A stretch of DNA of 35,926 nucleotides from JBJXGE01 sp046154185 (GTDB lineage: Bacteria > Planctomycetota > UBA8108 > UBA1146 > JAJFFE01): assembly GCA_046154185.1 (NCBI GenBank), contig JBJXGE010000031.1, forward strand, positions 1-35,926, in the 5' to 3' direction. The position numbers and the translations under genes are program-made. Positions 7,543 through 15,319 of the stretch are shown piece by piece. Within the stretch, counting starts at the first letter, position 1. Every line of letters starts with the position of its first letter. Under the pieces are notes generated by a model. The model searched no databases. It saw only the letters and a list, made by a program, of their open reading frames with translations, and was not told the DNA's origin.

Positions 7543-7707
7543 CTACCGCTGCGGAACCAGAGCGACAACGGACCAACCTGTTTCGTCCGGCGCAAAGCCC
7601 GCGCGACGCACTTGCGCGGCGCCGGAGACCGTCACCAGCAACGTAGCGGCGGCGGGCGCCGCGGCGAAACTTAAGTCCAGCGGGGACGACTCCCGACGCT
7701 GGGACAA
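7543..7707 (-). CDS. Doubtful small ORF upstream of dapB (54 aa)
   Basis: A TTG at 7707 is preceded by AAAAGGA about nine bases upstream. The 54-residue product contains a plausible beta-rich stretch (AATLLVTVSGAAQV and GWSVVALVPQ). It ends 82 bases before dapB on the same strand. There is no family match, and the GC-rich composition makes chance frames common, so this may not be a gene. It could also be the tail of a decayed exported protein. Confidence 0.22.
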   Translation of the reverse strand: MSQRRESSPLDLSFAAAPAAATLLVTVSGAAQVRRAGFAPDETGWSVVALVPQR

Positions 7708-7721
7708 CGACGCAAATCCTT

Positions 7722-7750
7722 TTGACGCACTTGTGCGAAACACCTAACCT
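7722..7750 (+). promoter_or_regulatory. Candidate sigma-70-type promoter
   Basis: TTGACG at 7722-7727 and TAACCT at 7745-7750 are separated by exactly 17 bases. A CGCAC-TT-GTGCG inverted repeat sits between and across them. It points toward the hypothetical gene at 7935, leaving a leader of about 180 bases. Confidence 0.35.
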
Positions 7751-7934
7751 GAGCCGTCGACTCTGGCAGGGGTGGCCGCCGCTCGGATCGATGACGCCAG
7801 CGTCGAACAAACTGGTTGCGTTTCTCTTCTGCGGGCGCGAGACGCCGCGTCCTGACTGCGAACAGCCGTGGACGCCAGTCGACGTGCCAGCGGGGTCCTG
7901 CGCTGACGACCTGAGTGGAAAGCGAGTCCCGTCC

Positions 7935-8222
7935 ATGACCGTTCTGTCCGAGGAGAAGTTGGTAAATTATCTCTCGCAAGTCCTCGAACTGTCGCGGGCC
8001 GTGTTGGCGAAGATTCCGAGTCACGGCACCGCGCCCGTCGATGATTCGGTCGTGGATCGCTACCACGAGTTCGTCAATCAGCTCAGCATCGAGCGCGAGC
8101 GCGACGCGCACCTACAACACGAATCTTGGAATTGGATCCTGCTCGGCAAGACGGATTACAACAATATTCAGATGTATGGTCGACTCGCGTGGATCAACTT
8201 GCAACTACTCGAGTTGCTGTGA
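7935..8222 (+). CDS. Hypothetical cytosolic protein (95 aa)
   Basis: The ATG at 7935 gives a 95-residue, mainly helical, mildly acidic protein: VNYLSQVLELSRAVL near the start, then DDSVVDRYHEFVNQL, and a C-terminus with ESWNWILLGKTDYNN and a Leu-rich end. No signal peptide, membrane helix or known motif is seen. The frame is open further upstream to 7722, but that part has no protein-like composition, so the short form is preferred. A GGAAAG stretch about 15 bases upstream is a poor ribosome site. I do not recognise a family. Confidence 0.6.
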   Translation: MTVLSEEKLVNYLSQVLELSRAVLAKIPSHGTAPVDDSVVDRYHEFVNQLSIERERDAHLQHESWNWILLGKTDYNNIQMYGRLAWINLQLLELL

Positions 8223-8394
8223 ACTGCAGGCGCAGACTCCGATGCTTGTGCGCTGCGCTGCGCGGGCAAACTCAATGCTGCAACGAATGAATTTTGTTGT
8301 CGTCCGTACAATCCTCAGATTCGAAACCCCAGCGCGGTCGGCACGATTCCCGTCTCGACTGATGCTGAACTCGTCCCGAAAGGAGTGAGCTGCC

Positions 8395-8676
8395 GTGAAT
8401 CGAACAATGCTGTTGATCGTGGGTCTAGTGTGTGTGGCTGTGATCGGTTGGAGCGCCGCGGGCCTGACTTGGGCACAGGGCGGCGGCAAGAAACCCGCCG
8501 AGTGGAAGGACATCGAGGCTGGCACGGTGCCGAGCGAGTACGGCGACTTGGTCGGCGTCACCGGCGTTACTGGAAATCTCGTGCTGGTCTTCAAGAAGTC
8601 GAACAACGACATCGGAATCCTGACTTTGTCAGGCACCAAGGTGAACGCCCAAATGACGATGATCAAGCGGCAGTAG
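8395..8676 (+). CDS. Small exported protein (93 aa)
   Basis: A GTG start at 8395 follows AAAGGAG at a spacing of about nine bases. The product opens with a Sec-type signal peptide: basic MNRT, hydrophobic MLLIVGLVCVAVIGW, then a likely cleavage after LTWA. The mature part is about 65 residues, with repeated Val/Gly/Thr (VGVTGVTGNLVLVFKKSNND) and LTLSGTKVNAQ, suggesting a small beta-structured periplasmic or surface protein. TACAAT at 8307-8312 is a possible -10, with no convincing -35. No known family is recognised. Confidence 0.75.
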   Translation: MNRTMLLIVGLVCVAVIGWSAAGLTWAQGGGKKPAEWKDIEAGTVPSEYGDLVGVTGVTGNLVLVFKKSNNDIGILTLSGTKVNAQMTMIKRQ

Positions 8677-9078
8677 TAAACCCGTCGAGGACGCTTGGTC
8701 GCTCGCCGGCCTAGCCGCTGGGCGAAAAGCAGTGAGAAAAACACGAGGCCCGGCTCGCGCGTGGAGCGTTTGAGCTGGGCCGTGTTCGACAACCGTCGGT
8801 GGGTGAACCGGTCACAACTTTCGACAACTCGTGTTTTGCCTGACCGGGCGCCCTAGTCCTAGTCGCGGGCGAGTCCCAACGACCCCCGTCCGCCGCCTCG
8901 CATTGTCGCGCCCGCTCGCGGGATCGCGCGCTGGTCGACCGTCGCCGCGCCGGGCCGCCCCCGTTGATTCGGGAGATATTGCCGATGCTCGGCTGAGACC
9001 CCGCGGCACGCTCTGGCCAAACTCGGTTCGCAGACTAGAATATGCGCCGGGTTTGAATTCCACTCGAGAGGAGATCGG
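8677..9078. other. Gene-free stretch before the dockerin-bearing protein
   Basis: No gene is supported. It contains one strong hairpin (8740-8786), a small direct repeat CCTAGTCCTAGT, and at its right end the ribosome site GAGAGGAG for the gene at 9079. Confidence 0.5.
8740..8786. terminator. Strong hairpin, terminator-like on the minus strand
   Basis: A 15-bp stem with a two-base bulge and one G-T pair runs between AACACGAGGCCCGGCTC and GAGCTGGGCCGTGTT. An A-run (8737-8741) precedes it, so a T-run follows it on the minus strand; the plus side has none. It may mark the 3' end of the small exported-protein transcript. Confidence 0.5.
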
Positions 9079-10419
9079 ATGCTTTTGCGTAAGGGCGTCG
9101 GTGTCGTTTTGTCTTTTTTGGTTCTGCTCATACCGCTCGACACCGCGCGCGGGCAGAGCGCTGATTACGTGTTGTCCATGGGAAACATCGCGGGACCAAG
9201 CGGTTCGGCCGCGAGTGCCCAAGTACAGCTCGACAATTTGGGCAGTGTCAATCTCAAAGGCTGGTCGTACGGCGTTTGCACGACACCGGGTCTCGTGTCG
9301 GTCTCGACTTTGATTTCCGGTTCCACAACGGCCACCGTGAAAACCGGTGGACCGCCGGACTTCGAATCGTTCAACACTTTCGCCAATGGCTTCACACATG
9401 GCGTCGTCGTGTGCTTTAGCGGTTGCAGCATTCTGCCGCCGGGCCTCGACTACCACTTAGCGACCGCGAACTACAACATCACGGGCGCCGCAGGCGCGGC
9501 CGGTACGGCGTGTTTCTGCGATACGCTCGGTGTTCCGGTCATCGAAACCATCGTCGTCGATCCGGTCGGCACTGCGATTATTCCGACCCAAGTCTGCGGC
9601 GCAATCAACATCACGCCGATGCCACCGCCAGTGATCGGCATCACCTGCACACCGGTCTTGCAATCTTGTTCTTGCGATGCGTTGGTGACATGGACGAATG
9701 GCGGCACATACGACAGCATTTCGGTGTTCCGCGATGGTCTATTCGTGGTTTCGTTACCAGGAATCGCGACGTCCTACACGTCGGTCGGCGAACTTGGTTT
9801 GCACTCATTCTGCGTGCAACCCGTGCGCCTGACGGTCGCGGGTCAGCAAAGTTGCTGCAACGCGAACTGTCCCGATGTCTCAGTGCCGGCGACGGCCGTG
9901 TCCGGACTCGTTTGCGACGTCGACCCCGACACCTGTACCGCGACGGTGACTTGGACAAACACCTCGCAGTACAGTGCGCTCACCGTGCTGCTGAACGGCG
10001 CACTGATTCAGACGCTCGCCGGCACCGCCCAGTCGGCAACCGTGCCGATCGCTGGTGCCGCGTTGGAACAGATCTGTATCGGCGGAACGACGATTTGCTC
10101 GGATCCGATACCGCAGGCGTGTTGTAGCGTGCAATGCGCGAGCGGCTTCCAGCGCGCGGATGCAAATGGCGATGGCGCCGTGAACATTGCCGATCCGATC
10201 GCGCTCTTAGACCTCTTGTTTAGCGGCGGCGCCGGCACGGTCAACTGTGACGATGCGCTCGATGCAAACGACGACGGCAACCGCGACATCGCGGATGCTG
10301 TGTTCATGTTGGCGTTCTTGTTCTCAGGCGGTGCGACGCCCGGGGCGCCCTTCGGCGTCTGCGGCGTTGATCCGACGGCGGATGCGCTCGGCTGCATCAG
10401 CCACCCAGTTTGTCCGTAG
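9079..10419 (+). CDS. Secreted protein with Ig/FN3-like modules and dockerin-like C-terminus
   Basis: The 446-residue product starts with a signal peptide (basic LLRK, hydrophobic core, cleavage after ARGQ or nearby). The N-terminal ~150 residues resemble a cohesin-like beta domain. Two repeated Cys-rich modules follow, each with a Cys-x-ALVTWTN or ATVTWTN core and a VLLNG/VFRDG turn, as in Ig/FN3-like folds. The C-terminus holds two calcium-loop repeats, ADANGDGAVNIADPIALLDL with LFSGG, then DANDDGNRDIADAVFMLAFL with FSGG, and ends in a CGVDPTADALGC motif. Such tandem EF-hand/dockerin-like ends are common in exported planctomycete proteins and are thought to mediate surface anchoring. GAGAGGAG lies six bases before the ATG. 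Many Cys suggest disulfides outside the cytoplasm. Confidence 0.85.
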   Translation: MLLRKGVGVVLSFLVLLIPLDTARGQSADYVLSMGNIAGPSGSAASAQVQLDNLGSVNLKGWSYGVCTTPGLVSVSTLISGSTTATVKTGGPPDFESFNTFANGFTHGVVVCFSGCSILPPGLDYHLATANYNITGAAGAAGTACFCDTLGVPVIETIVVDPVGTAIIPTQVCGAINITPMPPPVIGITCTPVLQSCSCDALVTWTNGGTYDSISVFRDGLFVVSLPGIATSYTSVGELGLHSFCVQPVRLTVAGQQSCCNANCPDVSVPATAVSGLVCDVDPDTCTATVTWTNTSQYSALTVLLNGALIQTLAGTAQSATVPIAGAALEQICIGGTTICSDPIPQACCSVQCASGFQRADANGDGAVNIADPIALLDLLFSGGAGTVNCDDALDANDDGNRDIADAVFMLAFLFSGGATPGAPFGVCGVDPTADALGCISHPVCP

Positions 10420-10526
10420 CGGTCCAGATTTAGCCGACTTCGAGGTCACGCCCCAGGCGATGCCGGTCAGGCACCGACTGGGGCGTGGCGCATCATCGCA
10501 GCGATGCAGCGGGAGTCCCACGGCCG

Positions 10527-11060
10527 TTAGCGCCGACCATCATCATCATCGTCGTCGTCGTCATCAGGCCGAAGGACATGCAGGTTTGCGTGCCCTTCGT
10601 ATTTTCCGGCTTGTATCGAATATTTGAGTTTCTTGCCCTTCCCGGTCAACTTGAGCGCAAAAGACAAGCTCTCAGCGCCATCCTCACTCGAGAAAAACTT
10701 GAACTGCGTGCGAAGTCGCGGCGCATCTTTGTCCTCCCGCGCGCCGATGACGAGGTGGTACCACTCGTCTTTGCCTTTCTCGATCCACATGTCGTGGTTG
10801 CCGGGTGGCAACACAACTTTGCGATATGCCAGCGCCGCTGACGTTTTCAATTTGCCGCCGAATTTCTTGGCCCATTCGCCGACCCGGTCGGACTCCCACT
10901 GGTCGCGTGGTGTCTCCACCACGCTGTAGACCGCTTCGAATCCATCGATGCTGAACTTGCGCTGGCTCTCGACCTGATTCGCCGCGGCTCGCAATGCCCC
11001 GAACGCGACAAATGCGCTCAGCAGCGCCATCAAAATCCACGTCCTTTGTACCGGTCGCAT
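10527..11060 (-). CDS. Exported protein with DUF2911-like core and poly-Asp tail
   Basis: The 177-residue product starts at ATG 11060, with GAAAGG ten bases upstream; a GTG at 11075 would overlap that site and is rejected. A signal peptide (WILMALLSAFVAFGA, cleavage near RAAA) is followed by a beta-rich domain with LPPGNHDMWIEKGKDEWYHL and RTQFKFFSSEDG. This is reminiscent of DUF2911-type periplasmic proteins, but I am not certain of the family. The protein ends in nine consecutive Asp before GRR, encoded by a run of GAC/GAT codons. An acidic tail may bind cations or be slippage-prone sequence. A terminator-like hairpin lies in its leader. Confidence 0.7.
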   Translation of the reverse strand: MRPVQRTWILMALLSAFVAFGALRAAANQVESQRKFSIDGFEAVYSVVETPRDQWESDRVGEWAKKFGGKLKTSAALAYRKVVLPPGNHDMWIEKGKDEWYHLVIGAREDKDAPRLRTQFKFFSSEDGAESLSFALKLTGKGKKLKYSIQAGKYEGHANLHVLRPDDDDDDDDDGRR

Positions 11061-11459
11061 GTCACGACCTTTCACGAGTTGCAGAGTGTGATTGAGAAAA
11101 AGGGATGCCCGGAAAGCCTGGCGAGACGCACCCCACTACACAGAGTGTGACCGGACATCCCACAAATTGATGACTTCTTCGTTGCTTCGTTACGGCATCG
11201 AACTCCGATCCAAAGCGAGCTGCGCGTCACTTTCACGCTGGTTCTCGAAAGGCGCCCAGCCTTGAGTCAGGAACCAGTCGCGACCCAACGCCGATGCGCC
11301 CTACGCAACCGATCAGCCACTTCATTCCCTGGATGGGAACCAGTAGACTCCAGCGGCTTTAGGAATCGCGTCGCTGTCGATCGCGAGCGAGGCGGCGACC
11401 TGAAGCGAATCGGTGCCGGTGGATGCGGCCAGTTCCGGGCGCGCCCACGAGGAGATGTG
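11061..11459. other. Intergenic stretch between two divergent genes
   Basis: It contains the leader hairpin listed at 11102-11161 and the direct repeat AGAGTGTGA at 11083-11091 and 11142-11150. The right half (11262-11459) is in frame with mazG but has no family similarity, so it is not part of that protein. No other gene is supported. Confidence 0.45.
11102..11161 (-). promoter_or_regulatory. Leader hairpin followed by T-run (possible attenuator)
   Basis: GGGATGCCCGG at 11102-11112 pairs with CCGGACATCCC at 11151-11161 (10 of 11). On the minus strand the stem is followed directly by TTTTT, and the DUF2911-like gene starts about 40 bases later. No minus-strand gene lies upstream that would need a terminator, so a leader attenuator or riboswitch-type element is possible. 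I could not match it to a known riboswitch class. Confidence 0.4.
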
Positions 11460-12191
11460 ATGCGGGCTTTCGAACAACTACTCGCGACTGTGCGCCGGCT
11501 GCGCGCACCCGATGGATGTCCGTGGGATCGGCAACAAACGCCACGCTCGCTCGTGCAATATTTGCTGGAAGAAGCACACGAAGCCGCGCAAGCCATCGAG
11601 CAGGGTGACGATGCCGAAACAAAAGAAGAACTCGGTGATTTGCTTTTCAACGTCCTCTTGCAAGCCGTGATTGCCGAAGAGGAACAGCGTTTTTCCTTAG
11701 AGGACGTAGCCGCAGCCAGCGCGGAGAAACTCATCCGGCGCCATCCGCACGTCTTTGGCGGACTCGCGGGATTGTCGATGGAAGAGATTCACGCGAATTG
11801 GAAACGGATCAAAGCGGAAGAAAAGCAGACGCGGTCGCCGCGCGTCGCCGACGAGCGCCCAGCCGGTACCTTGCCGCGTTCATTGCCAACGCTGGTAGCG
11901 GCGCAACGTTGGTGTGAAAAGGCGGAGACGGCCGAGTATCCGTTTTGCGCGGATGTCGACGGCGCGCTGGCGGCGCTCGAGCGCAGCGTGCGTGAACTGC
12001 GCGCGACGATCGCTTCGACGGGTGAACCGCCACTCGCCGAGCAACTCGGTTCTTTGCTCCTCCTGGTGACGGCCCTGTGCAGATTCGGGGGGTTGTCGGC
12101 CGAGACCGTGCTTAGGCACTACCTACAGAGTGCGATGCTTCGCCTCGAGCGTTTTCAAGCAGAACGCGCGCAAGCGCCGCGCAGCGATTGA
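11460..12191 (+). CDS. mazG: Nucleoside triphosphate pyrophosphohydrolase
   Basis: MazG hydrolyses NTPs and dNTPs to monophosphates and clears aberrant nucleotides. The 243-residue product begins with CPWDRQQTPRSLVQYLLEEA, the classic opening. Metal-binding ExxE (Glu38, Glu41) is followed by ExxD (Glu57, Asp60 in KEELGDLLFN). RRHPHVFGG and the NWKRIKAEEK linker lead to a second MazG-like domain in the C-terminal half, where the catalytic residues are degenerate (RSVRELRATI). The start is ATG 11460 with GAGGAG five bases upstream. It lies 24 bases before the beta-CASP nuclease gene, so the two are probably co-transcribed. Confidence 0.92.
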   Translation: MRAFEQLLATVRRLRAPDGCPWDRQQTPRSLVQYLLEEAHEAAQAIEQGDDAETKEELGDLLFNVLLQAVIAEEEQRFSLEDVAAASAEKLIRRHPHVFGGLAGLSMEEIHANWKRIKAEEKQTRSPRVADERPAGTLPRSLPTLVAAQRWCEKAETAEYPFCADVDGALAALERSVRELRATIASTGEPPLAEQLGSLLLLVTALCRFGGLSAETVLRHYLQSAMLRLERFQAERAQAPRSD

Positions 12192-12215
12192 GTCCACGCC
12201 TCTGAAAGAGAAACA

Positions 12216-13631
12216 ATGCGCATCACGCTCTGCGGCGCCGCGGGAGAAGTGACCGGATCCTGCTACTGGATCGAACATGACGGCCATTCCATCTTGGTCG
12301 ATTGCGGACTGTTCCAGGGCGATCGGAATGCCGGCGAACGCAATCGTCGCCCCTTCCCGTTCGCCGCTCGCGAGATCGAAGCCGTGCTGCTCACACATGC
12401 CCACCTCGATCACACCGGGCGGTTGCCGATGCTCGTCCGCGACGGTTTCACGGGACCGATCCACGCGACGCCGGCCTCCATGGAAATTGCGCGACTGATC
12501 CTCGACGACTCCGCCGCGATTCAAGTGGCGGACGCGGAACGCATGAGACGACGCGCGCTGCGCCAGGATGGCTATAGCGCGGAGCCGCTCTACCTCCCGG
12601 AGCACGTAGAGAAAGCGATTCGCTTGTTGCGCCCCGCGCGCTACAACAAATCCTTCACAGTCGTACCTGGGCTCGCGGCGCGTTTCGTCGATTCTGGCCA
12701 CATCCTCGGATCCACCAGCATCGAACTCATCGCAACCTCACGGCGCGAAACTGGCAGCCAACCACAGCGTGTCATCTTTTCCGGTGACATCGGCCCGCGC
12801 GGCACACCGCTCTTGCGCGACCCCGTGACGTTCGAGCACGCCGAGTTGGTATTTCTCGAGTCGACATACGGCACGCACGATCACCGATCGCTCGCCGCAA
12901 CAACCGCCGAGTTCGAGCAGATACTCGCCGCCGCGGGTCGCAATCGCGACAAAGTGTTGATTCCGGCTTTCGCGGTCGGCCGCACCCAGCAGCTTTTCTA
13001 TCACCTCGCGGAAGCAGTCCGAACGGGACGCATCCCGCGTTTCCCGATCTTTCTCGATAGTCCAATGGCAATCGAGGCAACTGAGCTCTATCGCCGCTTC
13101 GACTCTCTCTACGATGTCGAGGCGGCCGCGCTCGCGACCCGCAATCAATTCGAAGTCGATCTTTCCGAGTTGAAATACGCGCGCACACCGGCGGACTCAA
13201 TCGCACTCAACGATTTGCCTGGACCCTGTCTCATCATCGCCGGCGCTGGCATGTGCACCGGCGGACGCATCGTTCACCACCTGAAACACAATCTCTGGAA
13301 AGAAGAGTGCGTCGTGATCATGGTCGGATATCAAGCGAATGGCACGCTCGGGCGCCAACTTGTGAACGGCGCCGAAGAAGTGCGTATTTTCGGCGAGCCA
13401 GTGCGTGTGCGAGCCCGAGTCCACACTCTCGGCGGCTTCTCGGCGCACGCAGGACAGAGCGAATTAGCTGATTGGTTCGCGCCGCTCGCGAAGTCGCGGC
13501 CTCGGCTCGTCCTCACGCACGGTGAACCGAAGGCGCGCGCGGCGCTGACCGGTGTCATCGAGCAACGATTTGGCCTCAGCGCCGAGAGCCCAACGTACGG
13601 CGACGTCGTCGAGCTGCCGCGGCCGAATTGA
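12216..13631 (+). CDS. Beta-CASP metallo-beta-lactamase RNA nuclease (CPSF73-like)
   Basis: The 471-residue product has the zinc motif HAHLDHTG (His61, His63, Asp65, His66), SGHILGS, FSGDIG, LESTYG, the beta-CASP helicase-like insert with PAFAVGRTQQ and LDSPMA, GAGMCTGGRI with a conserved His after it, GYQANGTLG, FSAHAGQSEL and LTHGEPKARA. This is the CPSF73/Ysh1-like group of MBL-fold nucleases, typically endo- and exoribonucleases, with the normal length for bacterial members. AAAGAG sits just before the ATG. It probably shares a transcript with mazG, giving a nucleotide/RNA clean-up pair. The exact RNA substrate cannot be told from sequence. Confidence 0.9.
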   Translation: MRITLCGAAGEVTGSCYWIEHDGHSILVDCGLFQGDRNAGERNRRPFPFAAREIEAVLLTHAHLDHTGRLPMLVRDGFTGPIHATPASMEIARLILDDSAAIQVADAERMRRRALRQDGYSAEPLYLPEHVEKAIRLLRPARYNKSFTVVPGLAARFVDSGHILGSTSIELIATSRRETGSQPQRVIFSGDIGPRGTPLLRDPVTFEHAELVFLESTYGTHDHRSLAATTAEFEQILAAAGRNRDKVLIPAFAVGRTQQLFYHLAEAVRTGRIPRFPIFLDSPMAIEATELYRRFDSLYDVEAAALATRNQFEVDLSELKYARTPADSIALNDLPGPCLIIAGAGMCTGGRIVHHLKHNLWKEECVVIMVGYQANGTLGRQLVNGAEEVRIFGEPVRVRARVHTLGGFSAHAGQSELADWFAPLAKSRPRLVLTHGEPKARAALTGVIEQRFGLSAESPTYGDVVELPRPN

Positions 13632-13658
13632 TGCGCACGAGCGCCGCGCAATCGGCGT

Positions 13659-14564
13659 TCACTTCGCGCCGCCGAGCCAAGCCGCGCCGCGAACTCCACT
13701 CGAATCGCCGTGCTGATTGCGAACGATCGGCGTGTCGAACGCATCGCCGAAGATGTGCTCGCCGAGCGCCGCGCGCGCGTCCGCCGGCAAACTTGGAATC
13801 GCCGACAGCCCACCACCGAGCACGATCACGTCCGGATCGAGCACGTTGACGACGTTGGCGAGTGCCCGCCCGAGTCGCGCGCCGTAGCGGGCCAGAGTCG
13901 CGCCCGCGCCCGCGTCGCCGCGCGCGGCGGCGGCCGCGATCGCCGACGCTTCGAGCGCAGCGTCGCCGCCCTGCTGGGCGAGATGGTCTGCGCGCAGGGC
14001 AGCGCCGCAGAGCACCGTCTCCACGCAGCCGCGTTTTCCGCAGTAACAGTCGGCTGCGATCGGATCGAGTTCATTCCTGTCGAAAACCGAATGCCCCCAC
14101 TCGCCGGCGACATGATTGGGACCGCGGTGAATGGACCCATCGATCACGATTCCACCGCCGACACCCGTGCCGAGAATCACGCCAAACACGACGCGATAAC
14201 CCCGACCGGCGCCGTCGCGTGCTTCCGAGAGCGCGAAACAATTCGCGTCGTTCTCGCACACGATCGAGCGACCGAGCGCGCGTTCGAGATCGAGCTCGAA
14301 CGGCCGGCCGTTGAGACACTGTGTGTTGCTATTCTTCACGAGTCCCGTGCGCCGCGAAAAGGCGCCGGGCATACCGACGCCGATCGTCGCGTCGGGCCCC
14401 GCCGTCCTTTCCAGCTCGCGCACAATGGCGACGACAGTTTCGATGATCGCGGCGTACCCATCCTGTTGCGGAGTCGGACGCCGCAATCGCGCCAACTCTT
14501 GGCCCGCGGTGTCGAGCACAATGCCCTCGATCTTCGTGCCGCCGAGATCAATTCCAATGCGCAT
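13659..14564 (-). CDS. mak: ROK-family sugar kinase, fructokinase (Mak) type
   Basis: The 301-residue product has the ROK landmarks: MRIGIDLGGTKIEGI phosphate loop, VGMPGA, NDANCFALSEA with the catalytic Asp, GTGVGGGI, the AGEWGHS motif and the zinc site CYCGKRGCVET. Its start (RIGIDLGGTK), the NxNTQCLNG/ANSTWLNG-type segment and the end QHGDSSGVRGAAWL match E. coli Mak better than glucokinases as I remember them. It should phosphorylate fructose or a related hexose, but ROK substrate ranges are broad. ATG 14564 is set by the fold start; a GGA five bases upstream is a weak ribosome site. It is convergent with the beta-CASP gene and divergent from the methyltransferase gene. Confidence 0.88.
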   Translation of the reverse strand: MRIGIDLGGTKIEGIVLDTAGQELARLRRPTPQQDGYAAIIETVVAIVRELERTAGPDATIGVGMPGAFSRRTGLVKNSNTQCLNGRPFELDLERALGRSIVCENDANCFALSEARDGAGRGYRVVFGVILGTGVGGGIVIDGSIHRGPNHVAGEWGHSVFDRNELDPIAADCYCGKRGCVETVLCGAALRADHLAQQGGDAALEASAIAAAAARGDAGAGATLARYGARLGRALANVVNVLDPDVIVLGGGLSAIPSLPADARAALGEHIFGDAFDTPIVRNQHGDSSGVRGAAWLGGAK

Positions 14565-14669
14565 GTTTTTCCATCTGCCGCGTCGATGTTTGGCCGCGTC
14601 ATGGCGAGTCGGATAAGATCCCACGCCATCGACGCGGTAGTCTACGCCCCTCTAGAGGTTTTCGTCACG

Positions 14670-15305
14670 ATGTCGGAACGCGGCCGGCCCGCCCATTACC
14701 TGAAACGCGAAGTCGTGGCAACGTACGGCGAGCGCTATGCGCGTGGCTTCGCGCTTTGGAAACATCGCCGCAAGTGCGCGGTGCTCGAGCGCTGGCTGCG
14801 TCCCATGCCGGACGTGCTCGAAGTCGCTTGTGGACCGGGACGCTTCCATGAAGTGACGCGCGGCCGGTCGGCGCCCGCGGGCCGGCGATACGTCGGCGTC
14901 GACCGTTCTCTCGCGATGCTGGAAAGCTATCGCGCCGCACATCCGACGGCTTGGTTGGTCGTCGCCGATGCGAGCGCCTTGCCCTTTGCCGAGGCGAGTT
15001 TTCACGCGGTGCTGTGCGTGCGCTTCGTCACGCACTTGCGCGGCGACTTTCGGCGCCGCGTGCTCAGCGAATTGCGACGCGTCGCGTCGGACGCCGTCAT
15101 GATCGATCACCGCCACCTCTACAACTTGCGCACGCTCTCGCGTTGGCTCCGCTTTCGCGTCGGACTCGCGCACGCCCAAAAGCTCCGCCACAGCTACCGC
15201 GCGATTGAGCAGGAACTCAACGACGCGGGTTTGCAGCTCGTCGAAACGCGCTCCATCGCTTGGGGACTCTCCGCGCGCGTGCTGTTGCGCGCGACGCGAA
15301 AATAA
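14670..15305 (+). CDS. Class I SAM-dependent methyltransferase
   Basis: The 211-residue product has motif I VLEVACGPGRF (residues 49-59), an acidic residue at the end of strand two (YVGVDRS), DASALPFAEASFHAV as motifs II/post-II, and a conserved strand/helix order (FVTHL, VLSELRRV). This is the Methyltransf_11/UbiE-like fold. The C-terminal half (LYNLRTLSRWLRFRVGL) is basic and may recognise the substrate, which I cannot name. ATG 14670 has AGAGG about 12 bases upstream; longer in-frame starts exist at 14601 and earlier but overlap the divergent kinase gene. It ends 14 bases before the converging phoU gene. Confidence 0.82.
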   Translation: MSERGRPAHYLKREVVATYGERYARGFALWKHRRKCAVLERWLRPMPDVLEVACGPGRFHEVTRGRSAPAGRRYVGVDRSLAMLESYRAAHPTAWLVVADASALPFAEASFHAVLCVRFVTHLRGDFRRRVLSELRRVASDAVMIDHRHLYNLRTLSRWLRFRVGLAHAQKLRHSYRAIEQELNDAGLQLVETRSIAWGLSARVLLRATRK

Positions 15306-15319
15306 GTGCTGGCGGTCGT

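Larger units (their letters stand above)
7461..7934. other. Gene-poor stretch upstream of dapB
   Basis: No well-supported gene lies here. It holds one doubtful 54-codon minus-strand ORF and a plus-strand promoter candidate, both listed separately. A short CGCAC-TT-GTGCG inverted repeat lies at 7726-7737. Divergent promoters for dapB and the gene at 7935 are expected in this stretch. Confidence 0.4.

Noticed and set aside
13710..14669. N-terminal extension of the methyltransferase frame
   Set aside because: It lies antisense to the ROK kinase and lacks methyltransferase similarity; the fold starts near 14670.
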